Source of the DNA: an uncultured Cellvibrionales bacterium
GTDB taxonomy: Bacteria > Pseudomonadota > Gammaproteobacteria > Pseudomonadales > Porticoccaceae
DNA length: 35,585 nt
Direction of reading: 5' to 3'
NCBI GenBank assembly: GCA_913031145.1
Contig: CAJWCO010000026.1
Location: 1-35,585 of the forward strand
Part shown: positions 33,236 to 35,585 of the stretch, one piece after another
Layout: each line of letters opens with the position of its first letter
Position numbering within the stretch: position 1 is the first letter of the stretch
The notes under the pieces: model-generated
The model's database searches: none
What the model saw: the letters and a program-made list of their open reading frames with translations, nothing else
What the model was told of the DNA's origin: nothing
Translations under genes and position numbers: made by a program

Positions 33236-35076
33236 AGCTCGCGCGACTCGGTGTTTGCAAACTGGTTATGGTAAAGATCGGCATATCGTCCGGCTTGGTC
33301 AAGGAGTTGACGATGCGTACCTTGCTCCAAAATATGGCCATTCTCTATCACTAATATGCAGTCGGCTTTTTCAACAGTGCTCAAACGGTGTGCGATCACA
33401 AAGGTCGTGCGATTTTCCATTAATCGCTCGAGCGCCGCCTGAATATGTCTTTCCGAGTCGGTATCAAGGGCAGATGTAGCCTCATCTAAAATCAATACAG
33501 GCGCGTCTTTTAAAATAGCGCGGGCAATGGCGATGCGTTGGCGCTGCCCGCCAGACAACAGTACACCGTCGTCTCCCACTGGCGTTTCATATCCCTGCGG
33601 TAGTGCTTTGATAAATTTATCTGCATTGGCTATACGTGCCGCGGCACGAATTTTTTTGGGGTCCGCACAGGCTAGTTCGCCATAGGCAATATTGTTGAAT
33701 ATGGTGCCATTAAATAAGGTAACATTTTGACTCACCAAGGCGATATGACGACGTAAATTCTCTAACGTGTAATGTTCAATGTCGGTGTCGTCTAAACGAA
33801 TACAACCGCTCTGATAAGAATAAAATCGTGAAATCAAACTTACCAATGATGTCTTTCCACTGCCCGAAGAACCCACTAGCGCGACAGTCTGGCCGGGCTC
33901 AACCGAAAAACTCAGGTCGGTCAATACCTTCCGAGACGTGCCCGGGTAGGTGAATGACACGTTATTAAATTCAACTCGCCCCTCTACTCGTTTGACATTA
34001 AAAGTACCGGCATCCTCTTCTTCATCTGCATCTAAGATGTCAAAGATACTCTCAGCCGCGGCAATACCCCGCTGAATAGCACTGTTAATCTCTGTAAGCT
34101 GTCGTAATGGCTTAATTAACATGCCCGATGCCACCAGAAAAGTAATGAAGCTTCCTGTCGTCATTGTCGCGAGAAAAACCGGATTGAGCATAAGACCGGT
34201 GATCGTCGCAAAGGCAAGCGATACCAACAACATTACCAGTGGATTGCTGAGACCTTCGGTCAGCGACATTTTCATATTCTGGCGGCGGTTGGAATGGCTG
34301 GCCGCGCGCATCCGCAAACGCTCCGTCTCGGCACCACCGTACATACGGACCTCGGAATACCCATTGACGGCCTCTTGGGTAACATGGGTCACATCTCCCA
34401 TCGCCGATTGAATCCGCTTACTGATACGACGAAACCGCTTGCTGACATAAGCAACCAGTAGCGCGATGAGAGGCATAACGGCGATAAATAAGAGCGCTAG
34501 CCGCCAATTTACATAAAACAAATACGTCAACAATCCGATAACGAGGCTACCCTGTTGGAGGAGAGTTTTAATGGCTTTAGTCCCCGCTTCGGTGACCTGC
34601 TGTACGTTATAAGTCATAACGGATACTAAATGTCCGGACATGGATCGATCAAAAAATCTAAACGGCAGTCGCAGGTATTTTTCAAATATTTCCTGACGCA
34701 GCGCGTGCACAAGATAATTCGCGACGTAAGCAAGACCATAAGTTCCCACAAAATAGCCGATGCCTCGGGCCACACTAACGATCACTAGAAAGACGGGTAT
34801 AACAAACCACGCACTCTCAACGTGCTGTGGGCCGAATAAAAAATGCGCGACTTTCGCGGTTATCCCCGTTGTTGGCAACTCACGTTTACCCGCCGCTGTG
34901 TTCGTCAACTGACCCACAGAATCCGTAATAAACCCCAATAAATCCACAAAGGCCACTTCCGCCAGTGAATGCAACACCAATCCGAGAAGACTAATCACGA
35001 AGGCGACCCAATACCGCCCTACATAGCGCAACAATCGGGCATAGATAGTCATAGAATGGTCTGAAGGTTTAAACAT
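33226..35076 (-). CDS. msbA: Lipid A export ABC transporter MsbA
   Basis: This 616-residue protein is a fused transmembrane and ATPase half-transporter that works as a homodimer to flip lipid A-core across the inner membrane. Six hydrophobic helices span about residues 15–325. The ATPase part has Walker A GSSGSGKTS (near 395–403), the signature LLSGGQRQR (near 505), Walker B VLILDEATSALD (near 525), and the H-loop IAHRLST. The length is slightly above E. coli MsbA (582), with an extra polar periplasmic stretch near residues 50–80. ATG at 35076 is chosen; a second ATG eight codons later is possible. It is followed by lpxK with a ten-base overlap, as in E. coli. Confidence 0.93.
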   Translation of the reverse strand: MFKPSDHSMTIYARLLRYVGRYWVAFVISLLGLVLHSLAEVAFVDLLGFITDSVGQLTNTAAGKRELPTTGITAKVAHFLFGPQHVESAWFVIPVFLVIVSVARGIGYFVGTYGLAYVANYLVHALRQEIFEKYLRLPFRFFDRSMSGHLVSVMTYNVQQVTEAGTKAIKTLLQQGSLVIGLLTYLFYVNWRLALLFIAVMPLIALLVAYVSKRFRRISKRIQSAMGDVTHVTQEAVNGYSEVRMYGGAETERLRMRAASHSNRRQNMKMSLTEGLSNPLVMLLVSLAFATITGLMLNPVFLATMTTGSFITFLVASGMLIKPLRQLTEINSAIQRGIAAAESIFDILDADEEEDAGTFNVKRVEGRVEFNNVSFTYPGTSRKVLTDLSFSVEPGQTVALVGSSGSGKTSLVSLISRFYSYQSGCIRLDDTDIEHYTLENLRRHIALVSQNVTLFNGTIFNNIAYGELACADPKKIRAAARIANADKFIKALPQGYETPVGDDGVLLSGGQRQRIAIARAILKDAPVLILDEATSALDTDSERHIQAALERLMENRTTFVIAHRLSTVEKADCILVIENGHILEQGTHRQLLDQAGRYADLYHNQFANTESRELCR

Positions 35077-35385
35077 GCAATCGGGGGATCTCCGCCACCT
35101 TGATTATTGTCGAGTAAAGCGCACGCGTGTGGGCGTCTGTTTCAACACGCAGTGAAGTCAGGCTGAACAGTGCCGCACTCATACAGTTGGTGGCCGCTTT
35201 TATTTTGAGAATCCTGATCATAATGTGCCGTTGCGTCTTTGACAATGCCTAAGCTATGAACAATATTCTGTCGTATTTCTGAATAAGGGGCCAACGTGAA
35301 TGGCGTAAGATTGGCACAACGTGTCAACAACCGTCGGAAACACCTGATCTCAGCCCGACTCTAACTGCCTGTTTGTCCTTTGTCA
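35077..35385. other. Intergenic stretch between comEC and msbA
   Basis: This 309-base stretch probably carries the msbA promoter. A 62-codon minus-strand frame (35142–35330) opens on TTG without a ribosome-binding site and has no motif I recognise. In some relatives exbB and exbD lie between comEC and lpxK; they are absent here. Confidence 0.4.
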
Positions 35386-35585
35386 TTACCGCCAGCGCAC
35401 CGAAAAACCGTTGTGTTCGGCGGCTGGCAACTGAAGCCCCGAGTCAGTCCACTGGAAGGTGATCGCGCCATTTTCAGCAGTACTCCAAGCGCGACTATTT
35501 TGGCTGAAATAACGCTCTCTGACGCGCTTATGCGGATGCCCAAAATGATGTTGGTAACCGGCGGAAAACACCACATGTTCGGGAC
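35386..35585 (-). CDS. comEC: DNA internalisation competence protein ComEC/Rec2, C-terminal end
   Basis: The frame enters from the right edge and ends at TAA 35386–35388. The 65 visible residues begin PEHVVFSAGYQHHFGHPHKRV, the close of the metallo-beta-lactamase-like domain at the C-terminus of ComEC, then run STAENGAITFQW to the terminus. ComEC forms the inner-membrane channel for single-stranded DNA in natural transformation. The position directly upstream of msbA–lpxK matches E. coli ycaI and many Gammaproteobacteria. Only the tail is visible, so integrity cannot be judged. Confidence 0.9.
   Translation of the reverse strand, partial: PEHVVFSAGYQHHFGHPHKRVRERYFSQNSRAWSTAENGAITFQWTDSGLQLPAAEHNGFSVRWR

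Noticed and set aside
35142-35330. 62-codon minus-strand frame between comEC and msbA
   Set aside because: TTG start, no ribosome-binding site, no recognisable family.

Overview
The window comes from a free-living Gammaproteobacterium, probably marine. The evidence is the lipid A/envelope gene order comEC–msbA–lpxK–kdsB–PTP–murB, rsmE and pabB of gammaproteobacterial type, secreted polymer-degrading enzymes carrying Ca-binding/dockerin-like modules common in marine polysaccharide degraders, and moderate GC. The genus cannot be fixed from the sequence alone. Layout: (1) 1–2830 holds the 3' end of gcvP, a tRNA-Ser(GGA) with its promoter, and a decayed genomic island next to that tRNA. The island keeps an integrase N-terminal stub, a BRCT protein and a membrane protein that are both broken at one convergent junction, and a T5orf172 (GIY-YIG-like) nuclease remnant. 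(2) 2914–4786 is a divergent pair, an SMP-30 lactonase-type hydrolase and an enoyl-CoA hydratase/isomerase. (3) 5149–13550 holds two large minus-strand exported enzymes, a GH10 xylanase-type glycosidase and an 1892-residue M4 metalloprotease of mosaic architecture. (4) 14084–15454 is an MFS transporter. (5) 16315–19570 is a metal-uptake module: a His-rich secreted protein, a ZnuD-like TonB receptor with many His/Asp-rich loops, and a MerC-type membrane protein. (6) 19792–21590 is a short biotin carrier protein overlapping an acyl-CoA carboxyltransferase. (7) 21733–23388 is a TPR–methyltransferase fusion cut short by an in-frame TAG. (8) 23538–26196 is an S8 subtilase lipoprotein split into two frames by a run of seven G. 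(9) 26646–26718 is a minus-strand tRNA-Arg(CCT). (10) 27070–29243 holds rsmE and pabB on the plus strand. (11) 29267–35585 is a minus-strand envelope cluster: comEC (partial), msbA, lpxK, kdsB, a low-molecular-weight phosphatase, murB and alkB. Working together: GH10, M4 and S8 form a secreted degradation set that releases sugars and peptides. The ZnuD/MerC module probably supplies zinc, which M4 peptidases need. The right end builds the envelope: MsbA flips lipid A, LpxK phosphorylates it, KdsB activates Kdo, and MurB makes UDP-MurNAc. AlkB is translationally coupled to the end of that cluster. No CRISPR array, intact prophage, insertion sequence or recognised defence system was seen. The observations most worth following are the two disrupted genes (S8 poly-G frameshift and methyltransferase TAG), the zinc module with a MerC partner, and the eroded tRNA-Ser island.
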